A DNA stretch of 53,474 bases from an uncultured Eubacteriales bacterium (lineage in GTDB: Bacteria > Bacillota > Clostridia > Christensenellales > CAG-138): the NCBI GenBank assembly GCA_902801845.1, contig CADCJW010000011.1:1-53474 (forward strand), in the 5' to 3' direction. Shown piece by piece: positions 15,477 through 24,607 of the stretch. The stretch's first letter is position 1. Each line of letters begins with the position of its first letter. The notes under the pieces are model-generated. The model was not told the DNA's origin. It did no database searches and saw only the letters and a list, made by a program, of their open reading frames with translations. A program made the translations under genes and the position numbers.

Positions 15477-16583
15477 ATGCAGATCGGATTGCTGGGCTAT
15501 GGGACCGTGGGCAAAGCTTTCTTTGCCCTTTGTGAGGAGCAGCCGTCCCTCACCATCAAAACCCTGCTGACTCGGCGCCCCCGGAACGTTGATTGTGAGG
15601 AGACCGGCGATTTTGTCGATATCCTGAACGATCCCGCCATCGATATGGTGGTGGAGGCCATCGGCGGCATCCACCCGGCCTACGAATACATCTCCTCAGC
15701 TCTGCGGGCGAAGAAGCATGTGGTGACCGCGAACAAGGCCGTGGTCTGCGCCTACTATGGAGAGCTGGTGCGCCTCGCTGCCGAGAACGGCGTGTGCCTC
15801 CGGTGCACGGCGGCAGCAGGCGGCGGCATCCCCTGGCTGTCTTCCCTGGGTCGAGTGGCGCGGATGGACCGGATCACCGCCCTGGAGGGCATTTTGAACG
15901 GCACCACCAACTACATCCTGTCGGAAATGACGGCCCGCTACGCCGAGTACAACGACCTTCTTAGGGAGGCCCAGCAGCTTGGGTACGCGGAGGCGGATCC
16001 CACCGACGACGTGGAGGGGTATGATGCCCGGCGTAAGCTGGTCCTGTCGGTGAACCTGGCCTTCGACGGCCTGCTCAACGAACAGGATATCCCTTGCGTG
16101 GGCATCTCCCGCGTGACCGCTGGGGACGTGGCCTGGGCTCGGGAGCGTGGCCTGGTTTGGAAACTGATCGCCTGCGCCGAGCGCAAAGGGGATGCGGTTG
16201 GCGCGTTCGTTTGTCCCACCCTCTTTCCCGTCACTACCCCGGAAAGCCAGACCAACGGCAGCGCCAACCTGGTTTCCCTCTACGCGGAGCGCATCGGCAA
16301 GCAAAGCTTCTCCGGAGCCGGGGCCGGCGGCTGGCCCACGGCGTCCAACGTGCTGACGGACTGCTTGGAGATCGCCGGCGGCGCGCCGTCCTTCTACAGC
16401 GATCGGCCGGCAGCGCCCCTGTCGGTGGACAATGGGGGAGGGGGGAAGACCTGGCTGTTTCGAAGCTATGGCCGGTACACGGTGCGGGAGGAAACCGCTG
16501 CCGACGCCTTTGAGGCCTACCGAGCCGTTTTAGAGGTTGATCCCAGGGCGCTGATAGCCTATCTTCCCTATGGAATGCTCTAA
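15477..16583 (+). CDS. hom: Homoserine dehydrogenase
   Basis: This 368-residue NAD(P)-dependent enzyme reduces aspartate semialdehyde to homoserine. The N-terminal Rossmann motif is GLLGYGTVGKAFF, followed by VVEAIGG, TANKAVV, the catalytic-domain motif GILNGTTNYIL and a DVEGYDARRKL segment carrying the catalytic-type Asp and Lys. The C-terminal GAGAGGWPTASNVL closes the catalytic domain. It is shorter than the ~430-residue Gram-positive form because no C-terminal ACT domain is present; a separate ACT protein follows 18 nt later. The ATG at 15477 is preceded by AAGGAGG. It is divergent from thrC. Confidence 0.94.
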   Translation: MQIGLLGYGTVGKAFFALCEEQPSLTIKTLLTRRPRNVDCEETGDFVDILNDPAIDMVVEAIGGIHPAYEYISSALRAKKHVVTANKAVVCAYYGELVRLAAENGVCLRCTAAAGGGIPWLSSLGRVARMDRITALEGILNGTTNYILSEMTARYAEYNDLLREAQQLGYAEADPTDDVEGYDARRKLVLSVNLAFDGLLNEQDIPCVGISRVTAGDVAWARERGLVWKLIACAERKGDAVGAFVCPTLFPVTTPESQTNGSANLVSLYAERIGKQSFSGAGAGGWPTASNVLTDCLEIAGGAPSFYSDRPAAPLSVDNGGGGKTWLFRSYGRYTVREETAADAFEAYRAVLEVDPRALIAYLPYGML

Positions 16584-16601
16584 TAAAAAGGAGGAACACC
16601 T

Positions 16602-17042
16602 ATGAATACCAGCTCTCGCTATTATCTGGTGGCGGCGGAGGTGCTGCCGGAGATCTTCATCAAGGTGGCCGAGGCAAACCGGCTCCTGCGGGCGGGGGAG
16701 GTGAGCACCGCCGGCGAAGCAGCTAAGGCCGTGGGCATCAGCCGCAGCGCCTACTACAAGTACCGGGACGCCATACAGCCCTTCACCGATATGTCCACGG
16801 GCCACATCATCACCTTCTACGCTCTGCTCAAAAACCAATCCGGCGTGCTATCCAACGTGCTCTCCGTCTTCGCCCGCTCCGGGGCCAACATCCTGACCAT
16901 CAATCAGAGCATCCCTACCGACGGCTGCGCCGCCGTGACCATTGCCGCCGAGACTTCCGGCATGTCCTGTTCCCTGGAATCCCTTCTCGCCGCCGTCACC
17001 GCCCTGGATGGGGCGGTCCGGTTCGAAATACTGGCGGGGTAA
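16602..17042 (+). CDS. ACT domain protein (PheB / UPF0735 family)
   Basis: This 146-residue protein has an N-terminal helical part with a short helix-turn-helix-like stretch (VGISRSAYYKYRDAI, about residues 45-59) and a C-terminal ACT domain (about 68-146). ACT domains bind amino acids. The family is UPF0735/PheB, often found beside hom or pheA in Firmicutes. Since the neighbouring Hom lacks its own ACT domain, this protein may supply amino-acid feedback or act as a regulator. A strong AAGGAGG SD precedes the ATG. It likely forms an operon with hom and ends at the hairpin at 17102. Confidence 0.88.
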   Translation: MNTSSRYYLVAAEVLPEIFIKVAEANRLLRAGEVSTAGEAAKAVGISRSAYYKYRDAIQPFTDMSTGHIITFYALLKNQSGVLSNVLSVFARSGANILTINQSIPTDGCAAVTIAAETSGMSCSLESLLAAVTALDGAVRFEILAG

Positions 17043-17101
17043 AGGCACCCATGTCCGTTTGCTGATGCCCAAATGTCCTTCGAGATGATCTGCACAGAAA
17101 A

Positions 17102-17128
17102 GGGGAGTATCCGCAAGCGATACTCCCC
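17102..17128. terminator. Bidirectional terminator between the ACT gene and the XRE gene
   Basis: A 10-bp stem (GGGGAGTATC with GATACTCCCC) with a 7-nt loop lies between convergent genes. The minus-strand copy is followed by TTTTCTGT, and the plus strand by a weaker T-rich tail. Confidence 0.75.
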
Positions 17129-17156
17129 AAGTTACTGTGTTTCGTTTTTCTTTGGT

Positions 17157-17369
17157 TCACTCCTCCGGCGAATACTCCAGGATATCCCCGGGCTGGCAGT
17201 GCAGCGCCTCGCATATGGCGATGAGGGTGGAGAAGCGGATGGCGCTGATGTGTCCGTTCTTCAGCTTGGAGAGGTTCACGTTGGCCACGCCCACCTTCTC
17301 CGACAGCTCGTTGAGGCTCATCTTCCGATCGGCCATGACCCGATCGAGCCTAAGGATGATCTTGCCCAT
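17157..17369 (-). CDS. Small XRE-family (Cro/CI) transcriptional regulator
   Basis: This 70-residue protein is a single helix-turn-helix domain of the YozG-like Cro/CI type: LNELSEKVGVANVNLSKLKNG is the HTH, followed by IRFSTLIAICEALHCQPGDIL. It follows the DUF2975 membrane protein gene by 8 nt and is co-transcribed with it. Such XRE/DUF2975 pairs are common in Firmicutes. The likely target is its own promoter, where two inverted ACGATAAAC motifs flank the promoter. Confidence 0.88.
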   Translation of the reverse strand: MGKIILRLDRVMADRKMSLNELSEKVGVANVNLSKLKNGHISAIRFSTLIAICEALHCQPGDILEYSPEE

Positions 17370-17377
17370 AGGTCACC

Positions 17378-18073
17378 TCACAGGGTCTCGTCCGCTTCCC
17401 GCTGGAGCTGGGCGCCGTAGCGGAAGACCATGCAGAGGAAGAAGACGATGAGGGCCGTGAACACCGACGTCAGGTTCAGGTTGAAGCTCATGCGCTGCCA
17501 GCCAGTGAGGATCGCGGCTGCGGACGCACGGGCCAGGCAGGAGACCGCCGCGCAGATGATCAGCGTCCAGGCGAAGGTGTTCATCCTTTTGATCACGGGC
17601 TCGTCAAAGGGCGTGCGGCAGACCCGAAACGCATCGCAGAGCTTCAGCAGCATGACCAGGGTGACGATGGTGCTGGCGATGCCCACCAGGCCCGCCCAGA
17701 TGGCCCGCATGGCGTCCCTAAGGCTGAAGGTGACGTCCTCCTCATTCTTGGGGTCTACATGGACCAGCAGCCCCCCATCGGTCTTTTCCAGAGCCACGCC
17801 CGCTTCTTCGAGCTCCTGTCCTGCCTTTTGCTGGGCCTCGTCCAACAGCTTGTCGAGGTTGGCCCATTCGGTCCCCATCAACTCTCTGTCTACTTTCACG
17901 TCCACTACGGGCCGGAGACTCACCTCCACCATATCCTTGGGCAGGATGGCGCAGGCGATGCCGCCCAAGACCAGCGCCAGGGCCCCGATGCCCAGCAGGA
18001 CGATCAATACGATGGACACGATCCGACCGGCCTTGCCGATCCGGTTGACCTTGGTTTGAATGTTGCTTTCCAT
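17378..18073 (-). CDS. DUF2975 family membrane protein
   Basis: This 231-residue protein has four predicted membrane segments (about 18-43, 124-145, 166-190, 200-218) and an extracytoplasmic stretch of about 75 residues between the first two, with a Glu/Gln-rich helix. The CRTPFDEPVIKRM loop between segments 2 and 3 is typical of DUF2975. The function is unknown. It is paired with a small XRE regulator, which may be controlled by or act with it. The CGGAGG SD lies about 9 nt before the ATG. Confidence 0.82.
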   Translation of the reverse strand: MESNIQTKVNRIGKAGRIVSIVLIVLLGIGALALVLGGIACAILPKDMVEVSLRPVVDVKVDRELMGTEWANLDKLLDEAQQKAGQELEEAGVALEKTDGGLLVHVDPKNEEDVTFSLRDAMRAIWAGLVGIASTIVTLVMLLKLCDAFRVCRTPFDEPVIKRMNTFAWTLIICAAVSCLARASAAAILTGWQRMSFNLNLTSVFTALIVFFLCMVFRYGAQLQREADETL

Positions 18074-18106
18074 TTTTGTGTACCTCCGTTCGTTTTCGTA
18101 AAATCA

Positions 18107-18182
18107 TTAACGTTTATCGTTAACTTCTGGCGGCAGTATACCACCGCCCTTTGCGTTTGTCAACTACTTTTTTACGATAAAC
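18107..18182 (-). promoter_or_regulatory. Promoter and flanking operators of the DUF2975-XRE operon
   Basis: On the minus strand TTGACA (18158-18163), 17 nt, TATACT (18135-18140) is a near-consensus promoter. The 9-mer ACGATAAAC occurs in opposite orientations on both sides (18174-18182 and, inverted, 18112-18120), and TTAACG/CGTTAA (18107-18123) forms a palindrome around the downstream copy. This fits autoregulation by the XRE protein. Confidence 0.75.
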
Positions 18183-18282
18183 ATAAAATAATTTACGAAG
18201 ATACGGATCTGCCTGCCGTCAGCGTTCGGATCCCCACCAATCGACAGGGGGCAGATAATAGACAGAGAGAAAAAAGAAACTC

Positions 18283-18308
18283 AAAAAGCCCTGATCACAG
18301 GGCTTTTT
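18283..18308 (-). terminator. Terminator of the cobalamin operon
   Basis: AAAAAGCCCT (18283-18292) pairs with AGGGCTTTTT (18299-18308). On the minus strand it is followed by T-rich sequence and lies about 110 nt after cbiC. The rest of 18183-18420 shows no gene. Confidence 0.75.
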
Positions 18309-18420
18309 GGGATACATGCATTGTCAGGGGATAAACAAAAAGAGAAGATACGGTAAAGTCAACAGATCAGCGAGAAGATCCATGACGATCCGACGGCGAT
18401 CAAAAAACTCTAGGAAGGTT

Positions 18421-19056
18421 TTAATTCCCCCGGGCCGGGTCCAGGGCATAGAGGAGAGCGTTGACGATGCAGGCGGCCACGTTGCTGCCGCCTTTGCGGC
18501 CCCGGGCCACGATGCAGGGGACAGGCGAGTCGATGATGAGCTCTTTGGAGGGGATCACGTTCACAAAGCCCACGGGCACACCGATGATGAGCTTGGGCCG
18601 GTAGCCGCCGTCAATCAATTCACGGAGGCGGATGAGGGCCGTGGGGGCGTTGCCCACGGCGAAAATCACGTTCTCCCCCAGGCGAGAGGCCTTGTCCATG
18701 CTGACCCGGGCCCGGGTGACGCCCAGGTGTTTGGCCTCTGCGGCCACGTCCTCGTCGGACATGAAGCACAGGGCCTCGCAGCCGAACCGGGCCAGGGTCC
18801 TTTTGTTGACGCCGGCCAGGGCCATGTGGGTGTCGGTGACCAGGGTGGCGCCGCCGCGAATGGCCGCCTTGGCAAAGGACACCGCGTTCGGCGAAAAGTA
18901 GAGGTTGTCCGCGTAATCGAAGTCTGCCGTGGTGTGGATGACCCGTTTGATGATGGGTGCCTGCTCCGGGTCCAGGGGCCGATCCCCCAGCTCCTCGGTG
19001 ATGATGCGAAAGCTCTCCTTTTCGATCTCCATGGGCGGTAAATTCTGGATGTTCAT
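18421..19056 (-). CDS. cbiC: Precorrin-8X / cobalt-precorrin-8 methylmutase
   Basis: This 211-residue CbiC moves the C-11 methyl group to C-12, producing cobyrinate. Family features are the N-terminal SFRIITEEL segment, [14 protein letters not shown] with the catalytic-type His, [22 protein letters not shown] and [14 protein letters not shown]. Length is normal. It overlaps cobQ by 4 nt (ATGA) with a GAGGAGG SD and is the last gene of the operon. Confidence 0.95.
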   Translation of the reverse strand: MNIQNLPPMEIEKESFRIITEELGDRPLDPEQAPIIKRVIHTTADFDYADNLYFSPNAVSFAKAAIRGGATLVTDTHMALAGVNKRTLARFGCEALCFMSDEDVAAEAKHLGVTRARVSMDKASRLGENVIFAVGNAPTALIRLRELIDGGYRPKLIIGVPVGFVNVIPSKELIIDSPVPCIVARGRKGGSNVAACIVNALLYALDPARGN

Positions 19057-20555
19057 GCGATGCCCTCCTCGACGATCCGATAGATCGCTTCCATGTCCAT
19101 ATGCTCTCTCAGGGTCTGGGCCAGCAGGTCGTACTGCTGCTGCTTATGCTCCTCCCCGGAGACACGGCCCAAAAGGGCCGGGTCGATGCCCTTTCGTTCC
19201 GCCAGGGCCCGGACGATGGCCCCCGCCGCGGCGTCATGATCCAGAATGCCGTGGACGTAGGTACCGTACACGTTCCCCTGCTGACAGCCGTCGGGATGCC
19301 CTTCGCCGGACAGCTGGTCGACGAAAGCGGTCAGCGGTTTGCCGCCCTCGCTTTCCCCCATGTGGATCTCGTACCCCTCGAAGGGCTGACGGGACAGGGC
19401 CGAAAGGACGCCATCCACGGTCCCGAAGGTGCCGGAGACCCGGGTGCGGGTCTTCTCCTGAGTGAAGACGGTTTTGATCGGCAGCAGGCCCATGCCCCGG
19501 AGGGCGCCTCCCTGCTCCACGCCCATGGGATCAGATAGCTCCTCTCCCAGCATCTGATACCCGCCGCAGATGCCCAGCACCGGTCTGCCGTCGTGGGCGA
19601 ATCGGAGCACCTTCCCCTCAAGGCCGCTTTGCCGGAGCCAGAGAAGGTCCGCCATGGTGTTCTTGGTGCCGGGGAGGATGACAAGGTCCGGCTCCCCGAA
19701 CTCCGTCGTTTTCCCCACGTACCGGACGGACACGCCCTCCACCGCCTCCAGGGCCCGAAAGTCCGTGAAGTTCGACAGGCGGGGCAAGCGGATGACGGCG
19801 ATGTCGATGAGCTTGGCCGCCCCGTTGGTGAGCCGCTCGGAAAGGCTGTCTTCGTCATCGATGTCCAGCTTCACGTAGGGCACCACCCCCACCACAGGGA
19901 TGTGTATGAGATCCTCCAGCTGTCGAAGGCCGGGGGTCAAAATGCGCTCGTCCCCCCGAAACTTGTTGATGATCACGCCCTTCACCATGGCCCGCTCTGT
20001 TTCGTCCAGCAGGGCCACCGTGCCGTAGAGCTGTGCAAAGACCCCGCCCCGGTCGATGTCCCCCACCAGGAGCACGGGGGCTTTTGCCGCCCGGGCCATG
20101 CCCATGTTCACGAACACGTCGTCGTTCTTCAGATTGATCTCCGCCGGGCTCCCGGCCCCCTCGATGACGATCACGTCGTTTTGGGCGGAGAGGGCGTCGT
20201 AGGCCTTCATGACCTCGGGGAGCAGCTGCCGCTTTACGGCGAAGTACTCCCGGGCGCTCATCTGCCCCCAGACCTCCCCGTTGACGATGATCTGGGAACC
20301 CATGTCGTTGGTGGGTTTCAAAAGGATGGGGTTCATGAGCACGGACGGCTCCACCCCCGCCGCCTCCGCCTGGACCACCTGGGCCCGGCCCATCTCCAGG
20401 CCCTCCCTGGTGATGAAGGAGTTGAGGGCCATGTTCTGGGCTTTGAAAGGGGCAACCTTGCGGCCGTCCTGGCGGAACACCCGGCACAGGCCCGCGGCCA
20501 GCAGGCTCTTGCCCGCGTTGGACATGGTGCCCTGGATCATGATCGATTTAGCCAT
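19053..20555 (-). CDS. cobQ: Cobyric acid synthase (amidates b, d, e, g positions)
   Basis: This 500-residue enzyme (CobQ/CbiP) uses glutamine and ATP to amidate four carboxylates of adenosylcobyrinate a,c-diamide. The N-terminal dethiobiotin-synthase-like P-loop is [13 protein letters not shown]-terminal class I glutamine amidotransferase domain has the Cys nucleophile in [10 protein letters not shown] and the His in YVHGILDH. The start follows the cbiA stop directly, with its AAGGAGG SD inside the cbiA end. Confidence 0.96.
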   Translation of the reverse strand: MAKSIMIQGTMSNAGKSLLAAGLCRVFRQDGRKVAPFKAQNMALNSFITREGLEMGRAQVVQAEAAGVEPSVLMNPILLKPTNDMGSQIIVNGEVWGQMSAREYFAVKRQLLPEVMKAYDALSAQNDVIVIEGAGSPAEINLKNDDVFVNMGMARAAKAPVLLVGDIDRGGVFAQLYGTVALLDETERAMVKGVIINKFRGDERILTPGLRQLEDLIHIPVVGVVPYVKLDIDDEDSLSERLTNGAAKLIDIAVIRLPRLSNFTDFRALEAVEGVSVRYVGKTTEFGEPDLVILPGTKNTMADLLWLRQSGLEGKVLRFAHDGRPVLGICGGYQMLGEELSDPMGVEQGGALRGMGLLPIKTVFTQEKTRTRVSGTFGTVDGVLSALSRQPFEGYEIHMGESEGGKPLTAFVDQLSGEGHPDGCQQGNVYGTYVHGILDHDAAAGAIVRALAERKGIDPALLGRVSGEEHKQQQYDLLAQTLREHMDMEAIYRIVEEGIA

Positions 20556-21908
20556 CTATACCTCCTTGGCGCAGGCGCGCAGGAATCGTTCTATGAGCTT
20601 GGGGTTCGAGGGATAATAGAGGTGGGGGAAGCCCATCAACAAGTCCCCCCGGCTGTGGCCGCAGTCCCAGCCCCGGCTGCCCGTGGGCTTTTGAGCGTGG
20701 AGGGCATCGCCGCAATCCTCGCTTTCAAAATAGTGGAACTCGTGGCCCCGGATGCTCTCCCCCCCGGGAAGAAAGGCAGTGTCTGCCCTGGCGGTCAGGG
20801 TGACGTAGCCAAAGCGGCCCAGCTTCTTCGTGGGATAGGCCCGGGCCTGCAGGACCCCGACCATGGGATAAAAAAGGCCCTCCATGTCCGCCAGCTCTCG
20901 GTGCAGATAGAGGAAGCCGCCGCATTCGGCCAGGCAGGGCATGCCCCCCTCTATGGCCGCGGCGATGCTCCGGCGCATGGGCTCGTTCTCGGACAGGGCC
21001 CGGGCGTACAGCTCCGGATAGCCCCCGGGCAGCAGAAGCCCCTGAGCCCCCTTCGGCAGGGCGCCGTCGCGGATCGGGGAGAAGAAGGCCAGCTCCGCCC
21101 CGTAGTCCTTCATTAGCTCCAGATTGTCCCGGTACAGGAAGCAGAAGGCCTCGTCCCGGGCCACGGCGATCCGGGTCCTGGGCATGGGCGGCAGGGGCGG
21201 CGCGGGGGGCGCCTCCAGGGCCGGAGCCGACCCGGCCAGGGACAGCAGGGCGTCCATATCCACCGTTTTTTCCAGCAGAGCGGCCAAAGCATCCAGCTTC
21301 TGGCCTAAATCTTCGATCTCTCCCGGGGTCACCAACCCAAGATGCCGGCTTTCGATCATCAGCTCCGGGGCCCTGGGCACGTACCCCAGGGGCGTGACGC
21401 CCAGCCGCTCCACCTCCGGCTTCAAGGCGGCGTAGACCCCCTCGCTCATGCGGTTGAAGAGCACGCCACGGATGCGGCTGTCTGTCCGAAAACGAAGGAA
21501 GCCCGCCACCGTGGCAAGGGCGGACAAACTCTGCCCCCGGCCGTCCACCACCAGGATCACGGGGGCGTCCAGGGCCTTGGCCACGGCGTAGGAGGAGGCC
21601 CTGTCCGTGGCGGCCCCCAGGCCGTCGTAGTAGCCCATGACTCCCTCGATGAGGCTGATCTCGGCCCCGGCGGCGTGGCGGCAAAAGAGGCGTCTAAGCT
21701 GGTCCTCCGGGCTGAAGAACAGATCCAACGTGCCCGAGGGCACGCCCACGACCCGTTCGTGGAACAGGGGGTCGATGTAGTCCGGTCCGCACTTGAATGC
21801 CCGGACCTTCTTGCCTCGGTTTTTCAGCGCCCGCAAGAGGCCGCAGACCAAGGTGGTCTTGCCGCTTCCCGAGGCGGGGGCGGCGAAGAGCAGGCGAGGG
21901 CTATCCAT
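20556..21908 (-). CDS. cbiA: Cobyrinate a,c-diamide synthase
   Basis: This 450-residue CbiA/CobB-type enzyme amidates the a and c side chains of cobyrinate. The N-terminus has a P-loop in APASGSGKTTL, and KCGPDYIDP is a family motif. The C-terminal glutamine amidotransferase domain carries the Cys in CLAECGGFLYLH. It begins in an 8-nt overlap with the upstream fusion gene, with GGGAGGG as SD. Confidence 0.95.
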   Translation of the reverse strand: MDSPRLLFAAPASGSGKTTLVCGLLRALKNRGKKVRAFKCGPDYIDPLFHERVVGVPSGTLDLFFSPEDQLRRLFCRHAAGAEISLIEGVMGYYDGLGAATDRASSYAVAKALDAPVILVVDGRGQSLSALATVAGFLRFRTDSRIRGVLFNRMSEGVYAALKPEVERLGVTPLGYVPRAPELMIESRHLGLVTPGEIEDLGQKLDALAALLEKTVDMDALLSLAGSAPALEAPPAPPLPPMPRTRIAVARDEAFCFLYRDNLELMKDYGAELAFFSPIRDGALPKGAQGLLLPGGYPELYARALSENEPMRRSIAAAIEGGMPCLAECGGFLYLHRELADMEGLFYPMVGVLQARAYPTKKLGRFGYVTLTARADTAFLPGGESIRGHEFHYFESEDCGDALHAQKPTGSRGWDCGHSRGDLLMGFPHLYYPSNPKLIERFLRACAKEV

Positions 21909-23883
21909 CGTTTCGCCCTCCCTGACAGGAAAAGAGATACACCGGGTTCTGGGCGGTCATCAGGTGGTACCCGCCCACGGGCCGGCCCCGGGATACGGAC
22001 AGCTCCACCATCTCCACCTCCGTCACCGGCAGGGTCTTCATGGCGTCCAGGGCAAGAGCGAAGGTCTCCGCCGTCACCGTGTTCACCACGATCCGAGCGG
22101 AGGGGCTCTTTTCCAGCGCCAGGGCCAATATTTCCTTCAGCTCCCCGCCGCTGCCGCCCACGAACACATGGGTGGGGGCGGGCAGATCCCGGAGGGCGTC
22201 CGGCGCGGCCCCCTGGATCACCTGCACGTTGGTGACGCCCAGGTGGCGCTTGTTTTGTTCGATGAGCGCGCAGGCCTCAGGCTTTTTCTCCACGGCGTAG
22301 ACCGTACCGTCCTCCGCCGCCTCCGCCATCTCCAGCGACACAGAGCCGGTGCCGGCTCCCACGTCCCAGCAGAGGGCGTTTTTGGTCAGGCGGAGCTTCG
22401 ATAGAGTCACAGCCCGGACCTCGGACTTGGTCATGGGCACCTCGGTGCGGAGAAAGTCCCCGTCGGGACGGCCCGGGGTGAGTACGGCGCTTTTAGCGTC
22501 CGGGTTCTCCACCAGCACCAGGGACAGGGACGCAAAGCTTTGCTCCGCCAGCTCCCGGGCGGTGCCCCGGGTGAGGCGCTCCTCGGGATAGGAAAGGTTT
22601 TCGCCTACGGTCACGAAAAGGTGGCCCAGGCCGTTCTCCACGAGGGCCGTCAGCAGATCCTGCACGCCCCTGTCCCCGCCCACCAGTTGAATGGTCTTGG
22701 GGGAGCGGCGGATCTTGGTCACATAGTTGCAGGGCCGGCCATGGGCGGACAGCAGCAGGGCGTCGTCCCAGCTGGTCCCCGCCTTGGCGGCAAAGCAGGC
22801 GATGGAGGAGATGCCGGGCAGGACCGTGACGTCCAGATCCCGGACGAGGGGCAGCAGACCTTTCGTGCCGCTAAAAAAGCCCGTGTCCCCGGACATGGCC
22901 ACCACGATGTTTTCGGCGGGGGCGGTCCGGAGGATGGTCTCGATCTCTTTGGCCGCCACGGCGTTTTTCACGGGCTTTCCAAAGCGGCTCAGGGCCTCCG
23001 TCACCCGCCTGGCGCCAACGATCAGGTCCGCCGCCCGGCAGGCGTCCTCGGCGGCTTTCGTCAGCGTGCCCGGATCCCCCATGCCCAGGCCCAGGACGGT
23101 GATCTGCTTTTTCGTGTTTGAGGACCAGCCGCAGCGCTCTGCCAGCAGGGCCAGGCACTCCGCCACGGTGACCCCCTCCTCCTGGGTGGGGCGGCGGATG
23201 ACGATGGACGTGACGCCGCAGGCCCTGGCCGCCCGCAGCTTCTCAGCGAAGCCCCCCGCGGCGCCGGTGTCCTTGGTGACGAGGTACCGGACATCCAGCA
23301 TCCGCAGCATGGCCTCGTTGATCTCCTGACTGAAGGGCCCCTGCATGCAGATGAGGTGGCTCCCCTCGAAGCCCAGGCTGAAGGCCTGCTCCGCAGAGGC
23401 GGGCAGGGGCAGCACCCGGGCAAAGAGCCGGGTCTGCCAATCGGTCACGGCGGTGTAGGCAGGCAGCTCCTTGCTGCCCACGGTGAGCAAAACCTTCCCC
23501 TCGGTGCCGTTCAAATAGTCCACGGCCCCCTGGGTGTCGTCCACCCAGACGCATCCCGTCAAATCCTCATGGTCCTCCCGGCGCAGGACCCGAAGATAGT
23601 CCACCCCCGCCTGGGCGCAGACCGTTTTCAGGGTCTTGGTCACCTCTGCCGCGTAGGGATGGGTGGCGTCGATGACCAGCTCCGCCCCGGTGTCCCAAAG
23701 CAGGGCAACGATGCCGTCAGCATCCTTGCGGCCCGAGACCACGTGCACGTTTTGAGCAGGGTCGATCAGGGTCTCCCCATAGGCCGTGGCCACGCTGACG
23801 GTCAGCTCGATATCCTTCTCCCGGCACCCCTCGGCGATCCGACGCCCCTCGGTGGTGCCCGCAAACAACAGCGCCCTATGCAT
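21901..23883 (-). CDS. CbiJ-CbiE-CbiT triple fusion (precorrin-6A reductase / precorrin-6B methyltransferase-decarboxylase)
   Basis: This 660-residue protein joins three consecutive pathway enzymes. Residues 1-252 are a CbiJ/CobK-type precorrin-6A reductase (LLFAGTTEGR start, VIDATHPYAAE). Residues 258-465 are a CbiE tetrapyrrole methylase (VLGLGMGDPGTLT, MSGDTGFFSG, VLPGISSIACFAAK). Residues 470-650 are a CbiT methyltransferase with the SAM-binding loop DVGAGTGSVSLEMA. Together they would reduce precorrin-6A, methylate C-5 and C-15 and decarboxylate the acetate side chain. CbiE-CbiT fusions (CobL) are well known; the added CbiJ is less usual. It overlaps its neighbours by 8 nt on each side. 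Confidence 0.93.
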   Translation of the reverse strand: MHRALLFAGTTEGRRIAEGCREKDIELTVSVATAYGETLIDPAQNVHVVSGRKDADGIVALLWDTGAELVIDATHPYAAEVTKTLKTVCAQAGVDYLRVLRREDHEDLTGCVWVDDTQGAVDYLNGTEGKVLLTVGSKELPAYTAVTDWQTRLFARVLPLPASAEQAFSLGFEGSHLICMQGPFSQEINEAMLRMLDVRYLVTKDTGAAGGFAEKLRAARACGVTSIVIRRPTQEEGVTVAECLALLAERCGWSSNTKKQITVLGLGMGDPGTLTKAAEDACRAADLIVGARRVTEALSRFGKPVKNAVAAKEIETILRTAPAENIVVAMSGDTGFFSGTKGLLPLVRDLDVTVLPGISSIACFAAKAGTSWDDALLLSAHGRPCNYVTKIRRSPKTIQLVGGDRGVQDLLTALVENGLGHLFVTVGENLSYPEERLTRGTARELAEQSFASLSLVLVENPDAKSAVLTPGRPDGDFLRTEVPMTKSEVRAVTLSKLRLTKNALCWDVGAGTGSVSLEMAEAAEDGTVYAVEKKPEACALIEQNKRHLGVTNVQVIQGAAPDALRDLPAPTHVFVGGSGGELKEILALALEKSPSARIVVNTVTAETFALALDAMKTLPVTEVEMVELSVSRGRPVGGYHLMTAQNPVYLFSCQGGRNDG

Positions 23884-24607
23884 GATCGTACCCCCGGGGC
23901 GTCACCATCCTGCCGTTCACCACTCTGGTTTGAGAGTTGCCGATGAAGACGGTGGAGAACATGTCCACCTGCTCATCCCGCAGCTCCTTCAGAGTCAGGA
24001 TGCGGATGTTTTCCCCCGCACGGCCGATGTTTTGGGCCACGCCGCACACGGTTTCGGGGGCCGCGGATTCGAGGACGATATCGCAGGCTCGCTGCAAGTA
24101 GTCCTTCCGCTTGTGGCTGGCGGGATTGTAAAGGCAGATGACGAAATTCGCTGCGGCCGCCGCTCTGAGCCGCTTTTCGATGGTGGCCCAGGGGGTCATA
24201 AGGTCGCTCAGACTGACGACGGCGAAGTCGTGCATGAGGGGCGCCCCCAATATGGCCGCCCCGCTGAGGACGGCGGATACGCCGGGCACGGTTTTGACCT
24301 CCACGCCGGGGTACTTCACCGCCAGCTCCTCAATTAGCCCGCTCATGCCGTAGACTCCCGGATCACCGCTGCAGACCAAGGCCACGGTCTTGCCCGCCGC
24401 GGCCTCGGAGAGGGCCAGCTCCACCCGCTCCACTTCCCGGCGCATGGGGGTGGTCAAATACTGCTTGTCCGGGAAGCGGTCCCGCACCAGGTCCACGTAG
24501 ACCGTGTAGCCCACGATCACATCGCTTGTTTCCAGGGCCTGGGCCGCCTCATGGGTCATGCCCTCGATCTTGCCGGGGCCGATGCCCACCACGAATAGCT
24601 TACTCAA
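23876..24607 (-). CDS. cbiH: Precorrin-3B / cobalt-precorrin-3 C17-methyltransferase
   Basis: This 243-residue CbiH/CobJ tetrapyrrole methylase catalyses C-17 methylation with ring contraction. It shows the family start VVGIGPGKIEGMT, VCSGDPGVYGM, VPGVSAVLSGAAILGAPL and LYNPASHKR. The start codon is TTG at 24607, with AGGAGGAGGGG upstream. It overlaps cbiG by 8 nt. Confidence 0.95.
   Translation of the reverse strand: MSKLFVVGIGPGKIEGMTHEAAQALETSDVIVGYTVYVDLVRDRFPDKQYLTTPMRREVERVELALSEAAAGKTVALVCSGDPGVYGMSGLIEELAVKYPGVEVKTVPGVSAVLSGAAILGAPLMHDFAVVSLSDLMTPWATIEKRLRAAAAANFVICLYNPASHKRKDYLQRACDIVLESAAPETVCGVAQNIGRAGENIRILTLKELRDEQVDMFSTVFIGNSQTRVVNGRMVTPRGYDHA

Noticed and set aside
18183..18420. 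A possible small gene downstream of cbiC
   Set aside because: No frame with an SD and a plausible protein is seen; the region holds the operon terminator and otherwise plain sequence.
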